A DNA stretch of 51,060 nt. Source: Bacteroidaceae bacterium (lineage in GTDB: Bacteria > Bacteroidota > Bacteroidia > Bacteroidales > Bacteroidaceae). The notes under the pieces are model-generated. The model searched no databases and was not told the origin of the DNA. It saw only the letters and a program-made list of their open reading frames with translations. The position numbers and the translations under genes were made by a program. Positions 16,952 through 26,700 of this stretch are shown one piece after another; positions within the stretch are counted from its first letter, which is position 1, and the number at the start of each line of letters is the position of its first letter. The DNA is taken from the NCBI GenBank assembly GCA_024401055.1, contig JAKSLT010000011.1, positions 1 through 51,060 of the forward strand. Reading direction: 5' to 3'.

Positions 16952-17231
16952 GGGCTGAAAGCCCGAAACATCCTAGCCTAGGGCAGAGTGACCGAAGGGA
17001 ACGCCGCCCTAGGTTTTTGATTGCAGACGCTGTGTAAGTATCCCTCCCCCTGGGGGGAGGTGACGCGAAGCGGCGGAGGGGGGGATTTGTCCTATAGACC
17101 AGTGCAATGGGGCGCTGCCCCGAAACAATTATGCCGCGATGCGGCGAACTTGGTAGTCGCACCTGCGACCCTAGGGCGGCGTTCCCTTCGGTCACTCTGC
17201 CCTAGGCTGGACAATTAAGGGCCTTCAGCCC
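16952..17231. repeat. Second inverted-repeat element with 39-bp perfect arms
   Basis: The arms at 16975-17013 and 17170-17208 are exact reverse complements over 39 bases; each begins AGCCTAGGGCAGAGTGACC when read inwards. Outside them lie matching GGGCTGAA / TTCAGCCC ends. The middle holds a nested G+C-rich palindrome (17041-17086) and a run of short hairpins (GGGGCGCTGCCCC, GCCGCGATGCGGC). There is no coding potential. The stretch 16426-17364 holds only this element, the composite element before it, a terminator and a hairpin. Confidence 0.85.
17041..17086. repeat. G+C-rich palindromic element nested in a larger inverted repeat
   Basis: CCCTCCCCCTGGGGGGAGG is followed by TGACGCGAAGCGGCGGAGGG. 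The order of hairpin, then a short GCG..CGC arm, then a GGAGGGGG end is shared with other copies in the window. Confidence 0.7.
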
Positions 17232-17291
17232 AATGCTAAGCGATTTCAACTTTTGCCGGACAACAATAATTCCCTTCCTATAATATAAACG

Positions 17292-17324
17292 ACGCGCGCG
17301 CCTTTTTTTCGGAGGCGCGCGCGT
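17292..17324 (-). terminator. Strong hairpin after the kinase gene, possible terminator
   Basis: A 12-bp perfect stem (ACGCGCGCGCCT / AGGCGCGCGCGT) with a T-rich loop lies 40 bases past the kinase stop codon. No T-run follows on the minus strand, so it could be a processing or stabilising hairpin rather than a true terminator. Confidence 0.45.
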
Positions 17325-17364
17325 GGTTTGCGGATGGGGGCTGTGCGGCGGGGTAGCGGCGGGA

Positions 17365-19023
17365 TTACTCGGGGCTTTCCTTCAGGGTGTAGGTGCTCCA
17401 GGGGAAGGTGTTGCGATACACGTCAAGGCAGCCGCGGGGCACGTAGAAGTCGGTGTCGCCCTTCACGTAAGCGATGAAGTCGGGACAGGTCTCGGGCGTG
17501 CGGTCTTTCATCGTCACGGAATGGAGGTTGAGGCAGTACCAGAAGCAGAACTCTCCTATTTCCTCCACTCCTGCGGGGATGACGACGTTGTCCAGTCTGT
17601 CACACTCCCAGAATACTCCGCGCTTGATGGTGCGCAGGCTCTGGGGAAGGATGATTTTTTCCAGATGGCGGTCGCCGCAGAAGGCGTCCTTGCCGATGAC
17701 TTCGAGGCCTTCGGGGAGTTCTACGCGCCGGAAGTAGCGGCCTTCGTCGCGGAAGCAGCTCTCGGGTATCTCGCGGATGTTGCGCGAGAAGCGTATGTCT
17801 TGCAGGGAGTCGCACATCTTGTAGGAGGCCACGCCCAGTTCGCGCAGGCTGTCGCCCATGTTGACGGTAGTGAGCTGCCGGCACTGGTAGAAGGCGGAGT
17901 CGCCGATGCTGCGGAGGCCGTTGCAGAGCATGCAGCTCAGAAGGTTGCGGCAACCGTAGAAGGCCTTGTCGGCGATGCGCACGACGTCGTAGGCCCGGCC
18001 GCGATAGTGCACGGTGTCGGGGATGACGAGGTTGCCGGAGTAGAGGGAGTCCTCGGGGGCGATGATTTCCACTGTGGCGTCGTAGAACGACATGACGTGG
18101 CAGCGGAAGATGCGGGAGGAGAAGGTGCGCTCCTGCGTGTGGTCGTAGTAGTATTCCACGATCTGCCGTTTCCAGTGCAGGCCGGCTGCTATTCCTGCGG
18201 CTATGACGAGGGCGAGAATCGCGCCGGCAGCCATGCGGCGGTGCCGCCTTTTGTTGCGGCCGTGGGTGCGGAGGGCTTCCAGGAGGTCGGCGGCCGTCTC
18301 GTAGCGCAGGGCGGGCTCTTTCTCCGTGCATTTCTCCACGATGCGCCGGAGCCACTTGGGTAGCGCGGCGCGGGTCTCCCCGGCGATGTGGGCGATGATG
18401 CGGCCGGCGGCGTAGATGTCGGAGTGCGCGCTGATGTGGTCGGTGAGGCCGGCGTCCTGCTCGGGGGCGGAGAAGTTGTGGTTAGTGCCCATCGATTGCA
18501 GCCAGGCGTCGGCGCTGCAGAAGCCGAGGTCGATGATGACGATGTTCTGCGTGCGCTGCGTCAGCATGATGTTGGAGGGCTTGAGGTCGAGGTGCAGCAC
18601 GTTGTGGGCGTGGAGATACACGAGGGCTTCGGCGAGCTGCGTCAGGATTCTCTCCAGATTGCGGGCGTGGCGCAGGTAGGCGGGGTCGTCCTTCAGCAAC
18701 TGTTCCAGCGTCTTGCCTTCGATGAAGTCCATCGTCATCATCATGCCGGAGGCCGTCTCCTTGAGGCTGCGGTAGTGGGGCAGGTAGGGGGAGTCGAGCG
18801 TGGAGCCTATGTCGAATTCCTTGCGGAAGATGAGGCGGCAGTGCTCTTTCTCCTGCAACTCGGGGCGGAGCTGCTTGATGAAGAGGTGGCGCCCGCCGTA
18901 TTCATGGTTGATGCTGTGCCATGCCAGACATGTGCTGCCGTCGCACTCTTTCAGGCGCGAGGCCTTGGTGCCTGCCATCACGTCCTCGGAGGGCAGGAAG
19001 ATGAAGTCGGAGGATGAAGCCAT
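17365..19023 (-). CDS. Transmembrane Ser/Thr protein kinase fused to BspA-type leucine-rich repeats
   Basis: A 552-residue protein with an unusual layout. Residues 30-255 are a Hanks-type kinase: Lys50 in HLFIKQL, Glu69, the catalytic loop HLDLKPSN (Asp146, Asn151), the metal site as DLG (Asp165; usually DFG) and SAPEQ for the APE motif. The glycine-rich loop is not obvious. A basic stretch (RNKRRHRRM) leads to one membrane segment (266-283). The rest, expected outside the inner membrane, carries at least five LRR_5-type repeats (such as VVRIADKAFYGCRNLLSCML). The likely start is ATG 19023; a TTG upstream at 19041 would add six residues. It probably shares a transcript with the regulator-like gene before it. 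The ligand and target proteins are unknown. Confidence 0.85.
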   Translation of the reverse strand: MASSSDFIFLPSEDVMAGTKASRLKECDGSTCLAWHSINHEYGGRHLFIKQLRPELQEKEHCRLIFRKEFDIGSTLDSPYLPHYRSLKETASGMMMTMDFIEGKTLEQLLKDDPAYLRHARNLERILTQLAEALVYLHAHNVLHLDLKPSNIMLTQRTQNIVIIDLGFCSADAWLQSMGTNHNFSAPEQDAGLTDHISAHSDIYAAGRIIAHIAGETRAALPKWLRRIVEKCTEKEPALRYETAADLLEALRTHGRNKRRHRRMAAGAILALVIAAGIAAGLHWKRQIVEYYYDHTQERTFSSRIFRCHVMSFYDATVEIIAPEDSLYSGNLVIPDTVHYRGRAYDVVRIADKAFYGCRNLLSCMLCNGLRSIGDSAFYQCRQLTTVNMGDSLRELGVASYKMCDSLQDIRFSRNIREIPESCFRDEGRYFRRVELPEGLEVIGKDAFCGDRHLEKIILPQSLRTIKRGVFWECDRLDNVVIPAGVEEIGEFCFWYCLNLHSVTMKDRTPETCPDFIAYVKGDTDFYVPRGCLDVYRNTFPWSTYTLKESPE

Positions 19024-19101
19024 GGGGGAGGGGATTGTCAAGGAGGAGAGGTCTCGAAACTCCGGCGTGTCGGGATGTCGGGGTTTCGAGGTCTCGGTTT
19101 T

Positions 19102-19680
19102 CTATGCTTTTATGAAATTCACGCCGCCCTGCTCGCCGCAGCAATAGTCGCCGCAGACGACGCCGCCGCGCGTCAGGTTGGTGCAGTATAGCGGGTGGCG
19201 CTTCACTATCTGGTGGCAGAGGAAGGTGTCGCCGGGGTTCAGCTTGCTGCCCTCCGACGCCACGACGCAGAACTCGTCGTGGCCCTTGTAGGCAATTTCC
19301 ACCCGTCTGTTGGGAGCCCATGTCAGGACCACGTGTGTTCCCAGGCGCAGCGTGGCAACGTCGAGGATGTCGTCTTCGCGGATAAAGCTGGAACTGGCCT
19401 TCCCTCCGTCTTTCTCTTCCTGATAGATGTTTTGGAAGTCCTTCCAGTCCTTAGCTCCCACCAGGCGGCTCAGCAGGTTGAGCGTGTGCGTGGTGGTCCT
19501 GCGCGACGGCTTCAGTTCCTGATAGCCCCAGAAGCGGCGCAGCGTGGTGGCGCAGATAGTCTTGCCCGTGCGTTCGTACACCATTGTTGACAGCGTGTCG
19601 AAATCGCCGCGAATCAGCAGGTGCATGTTGAAGAAAGTCTCAATTTTCTCGCGCAGTAATTGCTCAAAATCTTTTTCCAT
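19102..19680 (-). CDS. Putative DNA-binding protein of a Bacteroidetes-specific type
   Basis: A 192-residue protein. The first 80 residues contain ATTLRRFWGYQELKPSRR followed by LNLLSRLVGAKDWKDFQ. I recognise this as a frequent N-terminal module in Bacteroidetes proteins that looks like a helix-turn-helix, but I know no assigned function. The C-terminal half (LRLGTHVVLTWAPNRRVEI, then SEGSKLNPGDTF and HPLYCTNL) looks like a small beta-rich sensor domain seen with the same module in other Bacteroidales. Three cysteines cluster near the end (VCGDYCCGEQ). It lies 78 bases upstream of the kinase gene on the same strand, so the two are probably expressed together. Function not known. Confidence 0.65.
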   Translation of the reverse strand: MEKDFEQLLREKIETFFNMHLLIRGDFDTLSTMVYERTGKTICATTLRRFWGYQELKPSRRTTTHTLNLLSRLVGAKDWKDFQNIYQEEKDGGKASSSFIREDDILDVATLRLGTHVVLTWAPNRRVEIAYKGHDEFCVVASEGSKLNPGDTFLCHQIVKRHPLYCTNLTRGGVVCGDYCCGEQGGVNFIKA

Positions 19681-19684
19681 GCTG

Positions 19685-19692
19685 CAAAGTTA
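19685..19692 (-). promoter_or_regulatory. Probable -7 box upstream of the regulator-like gene
   Basis: TAACTTTG on the minus strand lies just before the ATG at 19680, which would give an almost leaderless transcript. No good TTTG box is seen at the usual distance. Confidence 0.4.
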
Positions 19693-19808
19693 CGATAAAG
19701 TTCTGAAACACTGCCCTGTTTTTGAGGGAACTTTCAACTTTTTTTAATAAAATAGGGGTCAAAACCAACAAGGAACACGAAGGAACAGGTTTTTTATTTA
19801 TTTATATG

Positions 19809-19987
19809 TAATTTTGCGCCGCAAACATATAAAGCGGTTCGTCAAGACGGTGTTTTGCATGTTTTCTGCCGTATATGTCTCTCATGGCGTTCGGCAGACA
19901 AGATGAAGAAAAGTCCCCACACTTTCTTGCATCCGTTAACCTAAAAGAGAAGGCCGAGCCAGGGGATTGCGAGGCGAAAAAATCATT
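19809..19987 (+). promoter_or_regulatory. Promoter box and long leader before the P-loop NTPase gene
   Basis: TAATTTTG (19809-19816) fits the Bacteroidetes -7 box; the upstream -33 box is weak. The leader of about 165 bases contains a 7-bp stem (TCTGCCG 19865-19871 / CGGCAGA 19892-19898) and a possible 15-codon open frame from ATG 19858. The 307 bases between the divergent genes hold nothing else recognisable. Confidence 0.45.
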
Positions 19988-20662
19988 ATGCCTGTAAAGA
20001 AGAAATACACAGATGATGGTTTCTATTGTGAAATAGAGGACGTCCTGTCCCCAATAGAATCATGTTATGGAAAAGGCCCATTTGATTTGAGAGCGTTCAT
20101 CGTGCTTTGTGGATTGCCTAATTCCGGAAAAACAAGTACTCTTCGTGATTTAATTGAAAGATTGAGTGGGAAGAAATTGAAAAAGTCACCCAAAGATGTT
20201 CGTTGTCATTTTGATTATAAAAAGAATCATATTTGTGTTACAACACCGGGAGATACCCGTATGATTATTGAGCAGAATTGTGCGACTTTTACAGAAATCG
20301 GAAATAGAGGAGCTTTGGACATTTGTATTACTTCTTCTCGCACAGAAGGAGGAGGTGTAGAAATGTTGAACTATTATATTGGGAAAATGCGAAATCACAT
20401 CTCTATTATTCTGTGGATAAACATACGAGACTTGGATGTTGCGAGTATGAAAAAATTAAATATTACCACAAATGGGGAGACGTGTGACAGAAAGCTATTA
20501 AACGCCAATGGCCAAAGAGAAGATGTTGATAGAATTGCAGAGAAAACTGTTAGTACGTTGGAAGAGATTATCAGCAAAATTTGTGAGCTTCCCAGAATAA
20601 TGCATAAACGTAACAGCAAGGCTAAATGGATGAATAATAATATTGATAACTTTAATAATTGA
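19988..20662 (+). CDS. P-loop NTPase of unknown function
   Basis: A 224-residue protein with a clear Walker A motif, GLPNSGKTST (Gly42-Thr49 core), near the N-terminus. It resembles a kinase-like or GTPase-like P-loop. ISIILWINIRDLD around residue 140 could be the Walker B strand. I do not recognise a family. It is cytosolic, with no signal or membrane segment. The base composition is clearly A+T-richer than in the housekeeping genes, and codon choice differs (many AAA, GAA, ATT), which suggests later acquisition. It ends four bases before the start of a BspA-like gene and is probably co-transcribed with it. The start ATG 19988 was chosen over an upstream alternative start at 19967. Confidence 0.7.
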   Translation: MPVKKKYTDDGFYCEIEDVLSPIESCYGKGPFDLRAFIVLCGLPNSGKTSTLRDLIERLSGKKLKKSPKDVRCHFDYKKNHICVTTPGDTRMIIEQNCATFTEIGNRGALDICITSSRTEGGGVEMLNYYIGKMRNHISIILWINIRDLDVASMKKLNITTNGETCDRKLLNANGQREDVDRIAEKTVSTLEEIISKICELPRIMHKRNSKAKWMNNNIDNFNN

Positions 20663-20666
20663 CATT

Positions 20667-23633
20667 ATGAAAAAACTATTAACCCTTTTCGCCTTGATGC
20701 TCGTTTGCATCGGGCAAGTGTTCGCCTATGATTTTGAGGTGAACGGTATTTATTACAACAAGTCGGGAAGCAATGCTACTGTTACTTCTCCTAACATATA
20801 TGGAATCATTATTCGCTATAGTAATACCGAAATTAAAATACCAGCTACTGTTACATATAATAATGTAACTTATAATGTGACAAGCATAGGAGACGGAGCC
20901 TTCGAGCATAGTCCTAGTCTGACCAAAGTCACCATCCCTGGTAGCGTAACGAGCATAGGAAATTCTGCCTTCTATGGTTGCGAGTATCTGGAGTACGTTG
21001 ACATCCGTGAAGGGTCCTTGATAAGCATAGGAAATTCTGCCTTCTTTTATTGCGATGCGCTACGCTCCATATCAATACCTAAAAGCGTGAAGAGCATAGG
21101 AAGCAATGCCTTCCAAAATTGTAGCTTCCTGGCCTCGGTCTCCATCCCTAACAGCGTGACGAGTATGGGAATCTATGCCTTCGCGAATTCAGGTCTGAAA
21201 TCTGTCGACGTCGCTTGTAATACCATAGGAGAGTCTGCCTTCGAGGGTTGTGGTTCATTGACCGAAGTTTACCTCTACAGAAATGTAAAGAAAATTGGTA
21301 ACGCAGCCTTTAGATATTGCACGAACCTGACTGATGTCTACAACGGTGCCTTAGTTCCGCAGACTATTTCCTTCAATTCTTTCGATGGTATAAAATATGG
21401 TGCCAAGCTCCATGTCGCACAAGATTACGCGAATGCTTATAGAGGGGCAGATTATTGGAAAGACTTCTTCACCATTGTAGATGATATCCCCGTAACGGAG
21501 GTTGCGGCTATAACTCTGGATAATACTGTGTATACCTGTGAGATTGGGGGCAATACACGGGTCTCTGTGAGTTCCTTTCTTCCGATGGATGCCACTACTC
21601 AGGAAGTGAAATGGTTTGTAGACGACCCCAGCGTGGCTGAAATTTATTTACAAAGCTCTACACACTGCGTGATTAGAGGTTTGCAGGAGGGGGAGACCAC
21701 CATCACGGCTATGGCTGTTGACCGTGGTCATGTGATGACAGAAGCTCTCGTGAAGGTAGGCAAGGCTGATATTAAACTTAATCAATCCTCATGCACTCTC
21801 AATGTGGGACAGACATTGCAACTCACAACAACAAAATTCCCTTTAGATATGCAAGAGGAATGGAATAGCTCCAAACCATATGTAGCCACGGTAAACAGCA
21901 ACGGCCTTGTTACAGCAAAAGCGATCGGTACTGCAACTATTACGGTGGCTAATGCGAGCAACCCTTCAGTTAAAGCCTCCTGCACAATTACTGTAAAAGA
22001 AAGTGGTATCATCATTTCCCAGACTTCTGCAACTCTCTCTATAAATCAAACATTGCAACTTGCAGCAACAAAGGATCCTTCAGACATGAAAGTGGAATGG
22101 AGCAGCAGCAATGCATCTGTGGCCACGGTAAACAGCAACGGCCTTGTTACGGCAAAAGCTATTGGTATCACAACTATTACAGTGGCCAGCACAGACAACC
22201 CTTCCGTAAGAGCCACCTGCACAATTACTGTGGAAAAGGGTAGTATCGCCATTACTCAGACTTCTGCAACCCTCTCTATAGATCAGACATTGCAGCTCTA
22301 TACTACAACAAATCCTCGCAATATGGACATAGTTTGGAGTAGCAGCAATACATCAGTGGCTACAGTAAGTAGAGACGGCCTTGTCACCGCAAAGGCTTCC
22401 GGCACTGCAACTATTACAGCGGCAAATGCAGTAGATACCTCGGTTAAGGCTACGTGTGCCATTACAGTGAAAGCTCCTATTAAAAGCACAGTTGTTCTCG
22501 TTAATCCATGTGATGGCAAAGAGTATAATGACGGAGAGACTATGATTATTACTCCTGATGTTGATTTAGAATGGGGTGACGTGAGTTTTGCGAGCCCTTC
22601 TATAAGAAATAAGGGCAATGCCAATACTAAGGTGACAATAAAGTTTTCCCCAACGTTCAGTTTCGGATTCTTTGAGAGCGATTTCGGCACTTGCCAAGCG
22701 TATCAATCAGGCTCTACCTACGAGAAAGAGTTTGGTACGGTCAAGGCCGGAGGAACCATAAATCTCCTAGCCTCTTGGAGTTGCTGGAGTGACGACGCCA
22801 TGGATTATGTGCCTGGAGAATGCGTCTGCAAAATGGACATATATGAGAACGGCGAAAAAGGGAAAACTTATATAGTAAAGTATATATATTCAGGAAATCA
22901 GGAAAAGAGCATTACTATTAATAAAAGCAGTGCCACTCTCTATATGGGGCAAACCCTGCAACTTTCTGCAACGAAGACCCCGTCTGATATGAAAGTAACT
23001 TGGAGTAGTAGTAACAAGGCTGTGGCTACGGTAAGTAGTACCGGACTTGTAACTGCAAAAAAGGAAGGAACAGCCACGATTACAGTTGCAAATTCAGCAG
23101 ATTCCTCAGTGAAGGCCACCTGTATGGTGCACGTTGTGAGTGATGTCGAAAAAGCAATTTATTACATTCGCCTCAACGAGTCTCAGTACTATTTCAATAC
23201 CGCCGAGGTAGAAGACCACTCTACTACGACCTACTCTCTCTCTGCACAGAAGGAAGCATTCGAAGTGATGCCCCAGAATGACGGTTTCGTCATCAAGAGC
23301 ATTGATACAGGTAAATATGTAGGTCATGGTCACCTCAATTCATGGTGTTTCTCCAATGCTGCCGATGTATGGTACATTGATAATTTCAGCGGTCCCACCA
23401 CCATTCTTAAGGACGGTAGTCAGGGCTTCGGCGTTGACGAGCAGTTTGATGGCGCTGGAGTCTTTACCGACAAGACGAGGCAGTATTGGATGTTTGAACC
23501 TGTCAAAAATGTGGGAATCAATATCCTTCGTCCTGAAAATCAGTCTGCAGCCCGTTTTGACATTCAAGGTCGTCGCGTAGATGGCAACACTCGCGGAATT
23601 CTCATCCAGAAAGGAATCAAGATATTGCGATAA
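20667..23633 (+). CDS. BspA-like surface protein with leucine-rich repeats and Ig-like (Big_2) domains
   Basis: A 988-residue exported protein. The signal peptide is MKKLLTLFALMLVCIGQVFA. Residues of about 45-240 hold BspA-type LRR_5 repeats (I-P-x-S-V-x-S-I-G-x-x-A-F pattern). Three clear Big_2 domains follow in tandem (each with a VATVNSNGLVTAKA-type core), preceded by a more diverged one. After a separate beta-rich domain with several cysteines comes another Big_2, then a possible beta-trefoil (SQYYFNTAEVED onwards) and the tail FDIQGRRV ... IQKGIKILR. BspA-type proteins bind host matrix proteins or other cells in oral Bacteroidetes; here this is inference. The neighbouring tandem genes share almost the same start sequence. 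Confidence 0.85.
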   Translation: MKKLLTLFALMLVCIGQVFAYDFEVNGIYYNKSGSNATVTSPNIYGIIIRYSNTEIKIPATVTYNNVTYNVTSIGDGAFEHSPSLTKVTIPGSVTSIGNSAFYGCEYLEYVDIREGSLISIGNSAFFYCDALRSISIPKSVKSIGSNAFQNCSFLASVSIPNSVTSMGIYAFANSGLKSVDVACNTIGESAFEGCGSLTEVYLYRNVKKIGNAAFRYCTNLTDVYNGALVPQTISFNSFDGIKYGAKLHVAQDYANAYRGADYWKDFFTIVDDIPVTEVAAITLDNTVYTCEIGGNTRVSVSSFLPMDATTQEVKWFVDDPSVAEIYLQSSTHCVIRGLQEGETTITAMAVDRGHVMTEALVKVGKADIKLNQSSCTLNVGQTLQLTTTKFPLDMQEEWNSSKPYVATVNSNGLVTAKAIGTATITVANASNPSVKASCTITVKESGIIISQTSATLSINQTLQLAATKDPSDMKVEWSSSNASVATVNSNGLVTAKAIGITTITVASTDNPSVRATCTITVEKGSIAITQTSATLSIDQTLQLYTTTNPRNMDIVWSSSNTSVATVSRDGLVTAKASGTATITAANAVDTSVKATCAITVKAPIKSTVVLVNPCDGKEYNDGETMIITPDVDLEWGDVSFASPSIRNKGNANTKVTIKFSPTFSFGFFESDFGTCQAYQSGSTYEKEFGTVKAGGTINLLASWSCWSDDAMDYVPGECVCKMDIYENGEKGKTYIVKYIYSGNQEKSITINKSSATLYMGQTLQLSATKTPSDMKVTWSSSNKAVATVSSTGLVTAKKEGTATITVANSADSSVKATCMVHVVSDVEKAIYYIRLNESQYYFNTAEVEDHSTTTYSLSAQKEAFEVMPQNDGFVIKSIDTGKYVGHGHLNSWCFSNAADVWYIDNFSGPTTILKDGSQGFGVDEQFDGAGVFTDKTRQYWMFEPVKNVGINILRPENQSAARFDIQGRRVDGNTRGILIQKGIKILR

Positions 23634-23786
23634 GGTTAAAGTATGGCAACTCTATTCGGATTCACCTGTTATCAAACAGAAGATGTGTAAAAGTAAAAAT
23701 AGCAAAATTATGAAAAAGATTTGGGATAAATGTCTAGAAGAAATTTCAGGAATTTCATTTAGATACAAATATATAAAATCCATAAT

Positions 23787-26700
23787 ATGAAAAAACTATT
23801 AACCCTTTTCGCCTTGATGCTCGTTTGCATCGGACAGACATTCGCCTACGATTTTGAGGTGAATGGCATTTATTACAACAAGTCGGGCAGCAATGCCTCT
23901 GTGACTTTTGCCACTTTGGATTTCAAATCCTATTCTGGAATTGTTGTTATTCCTGCTACTGTTATATATAATGACGTAACCTATAATGTGACGAGCATAG
24001 GAGAGATTGCCTTCTATAATTGCAAGAGCCTGTCCTATGTGCTCATCCCTAATAGTGTGAAGAACATAGAAAGCGGTGCCTTCTCTGGTTGCACAGGCCT
24101 GACCTCCGTTACCATCCCTAACAGCGTGCAGAGCATAGAAAGGGGCGCCTTTCAGGGGTGCAGCGGTCTGACCTCTGTATCCATCGGAAGCAGCGTGACA
24201 AGTATAAGAGACGATGCCTTTGAAGGTTGCACAGGTGTAAAAGAACTGGTTTATGCCGATGGTTGCAAAACAACCATGTGCACACATTTGACAAGTATTA
24301 CCTCCGTCACCATCCCTAACAGCGTGACGAGCATAGGAAATGGTGCCTTCTCTGGTTGTAGCGGCCTGACCTCCGTTACCATCCCCAGCAGCGTGACGAG
24401 CATAGGAAGTTCTGCCTTCCAAAGTTGTAGCGGTCTGACCTCCGTTACCATCCCTAACAGCGTGACAAGTATAGGAGACGAAGCCTTCTATGGATGTACA
24501 GGCCTGAAATCTGTCGACATCGGCAACGGCGTAGAGAGTATAGGAACATGGGCCTTCATGGGTTGCAGCGGCCTGACCTCTATTACTATCGGAAACAGCG
24601 TAAAAACCATAGGTAACCATACATTCTCTGGATGCACAAACCTGACCTCCGTCACCATCCCTGGCAGCGTGACGAGTATAGAAAGCGGTGCTTTCAATGG
24701 TTGCGACAATGTTAAGGAACTTATTTATGCAGATGGCTGCACAACGACATTGCAAACATACCTGCAAAGTATAACCTCCGTCATCATTCCTAACAGCGTG
24801 ACGAGCATAGGAAATGGTGCCTTCTCTGGTTGCAGCGGCCTGACCTCCGTTACCATCCCTAATAGTGTGAAGAACATAGAAAGCGGTGCCTTCTCTGGTT
24901 GCACAGGCCTGACCTCCGTTACCATCCCCAGCAGTGTGACGAGCATAGGAAGTAGAGCCTTCTATGGTTGCAGCGGCCTAACCTCTATTATCATCCCTAG
25001 TAGCGTGACGGGCATAGAAAACTATGCCTTCTATAATTGCAGCAGCCTTACCTCCATCACTATTCCTAATAGTGTGCCGAGCATAGGAGGCGATACCTTC
25101 AATGGTTGCAGCAGTCTGACTTCCGTTACCATCGGGAACGGCGTGACAAGCATAGGATATCACGCTTTTGAAGGTTGCACAGGCGTAAAAGAATTAATTT
25201 ATGCAGATGGCTGTAAAACAGCCTTGGGAACAGGATTAACAAGTATGAAATCCATTACAATCCCTAACAGCGTGACGAGCATAGGAAATGGTGCCTTCTC
25301 TGGTTGTAGCGGCCTGACCTCCATTACCATCCCTGGCAGCGTAGAGAGCATAGGAGCCCAAGCCTTTTCTGACTGCACAGGACTTACCTCCATTGCCATC
25401 CCTAGCAGCGTAGAGAGCATGGGAGACCAAGCCTTTTCTAATTGCACAGGCCTTTCCTCCGTTACTATTCCTAACAGTGTGACGCGCATAGGAAACGCCG
25501 TATTCGAAGGATGCACAGGCCTGGCCTCCGTCACCGTGGAAAGTGGTAACACGCATTACGACAGTCGCGATAAATGCAATGCCATTATAGAGACTGCAAG
25601 CAACACGCTTATCACGGGATGCATGAATACTACCATCCCTAACAGTGTGACGAGCATAGGAAATTATGCCTTCTATGGTTGCAGTGGGCTGACCTCCATT
25701 ACCATCCCCAACAGCGTGACGAGCATAGGGGAACAGGCCTTCTATAAATGCGCTGGCCTTACCTCCGTCACCAACTATGCTACAATACCGCAGAGCATTA
25801 ACCGATTTACTTTCAGTGTTACTTATGGCGCCACGCTCCATGTTCTAAAAGGATGCGCAAGCAAATATGGTGATACAGGATCATCTTGGGAAGAAAACTA
25901 TTGGAGGGGGTTCTCTATTGTAGAAGATGCGCCCCCAATTAAGGCGACTGCCATCACTCTGGATAAGACTGTGTATTCCTGTGAGGTTGGGAGCGTGATA
26001 CAGGCCTATGTGAGTTCCTATATTCCGGCGGATGCTACCACCAGACAAGTGACATGGTCTGTTGCCGACCCCAGCATAGCTTTTGTCGACGCTAAAACGG
26101 GCCAGATACTTGGCCTACAGGATGGTGTGACAACCATCATTGCCACCGTCGCTGACGGCAGCGGCGTGACGGCAACTGCCATCTTAAAGGTGGGCGAAGG
26201 AGATGTTACGATATATACTATTACGGCCACACCCGCCAACGCCTCTATGGGCACGGTGACGGGTAGCGGCACATACTTAGATGGGGCCGAGGTAACCCTC
26301 ACCGCTACGCCCAACACTGGCTATGAGTTTAAGCAGTGGAGCGACGGTACTACGGAGAACCCCTATACCTTCACGGCTACGGGCAACGTCAATCTGACGG
26401 CCAGCTTCCAAAACGTTCCATACACCATTACCGCAACATCCTCTGACGAGGCCAAAGGTTCCGTTTCTGGCAGTGGCACGTATGTGTATGGTTCCACCGT
26501 CACCCTGACGGCCACGCCCGAAGAAGGCTATGAGTTTAAGAGCTGGAGCGACGGCAGTGCGGAGAATCCTTATACCTTTACAGCCACCGCTGACGTTACT
26601 TTGACGGCCACGTTTATGGTTCCTGCCAATATCTCTACGAAATACTACACCGCTCCGCAACTCCGCGCAGAGGCAGATAATGGCACGGCATTTATCGGAA

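Noticed and set aside
17323-18363. Plus-strand open frame opposite the kinase C-terminus
   Set aside because: The minus strand encodes recognisable LRR_5 repeats; the plus-strand product is low-complexity Ala/Val/Gly.
23581-23790. Short open frame between the two BspA-like genes
   Set aside because: Most of it overlaps the end of the first gene in another frame; the A+T-rich remainder (ending KYIKSII) has no promoter, and its stop merely overlaps the next ATG by chance or as a relic.
24060-25760. Regular repeats that could be taken for a CRISPR array
   Set aside because: The units are about 69 bases long, contiguous, without unique spacers, and translate into leucine-rich repeats in one open frame.
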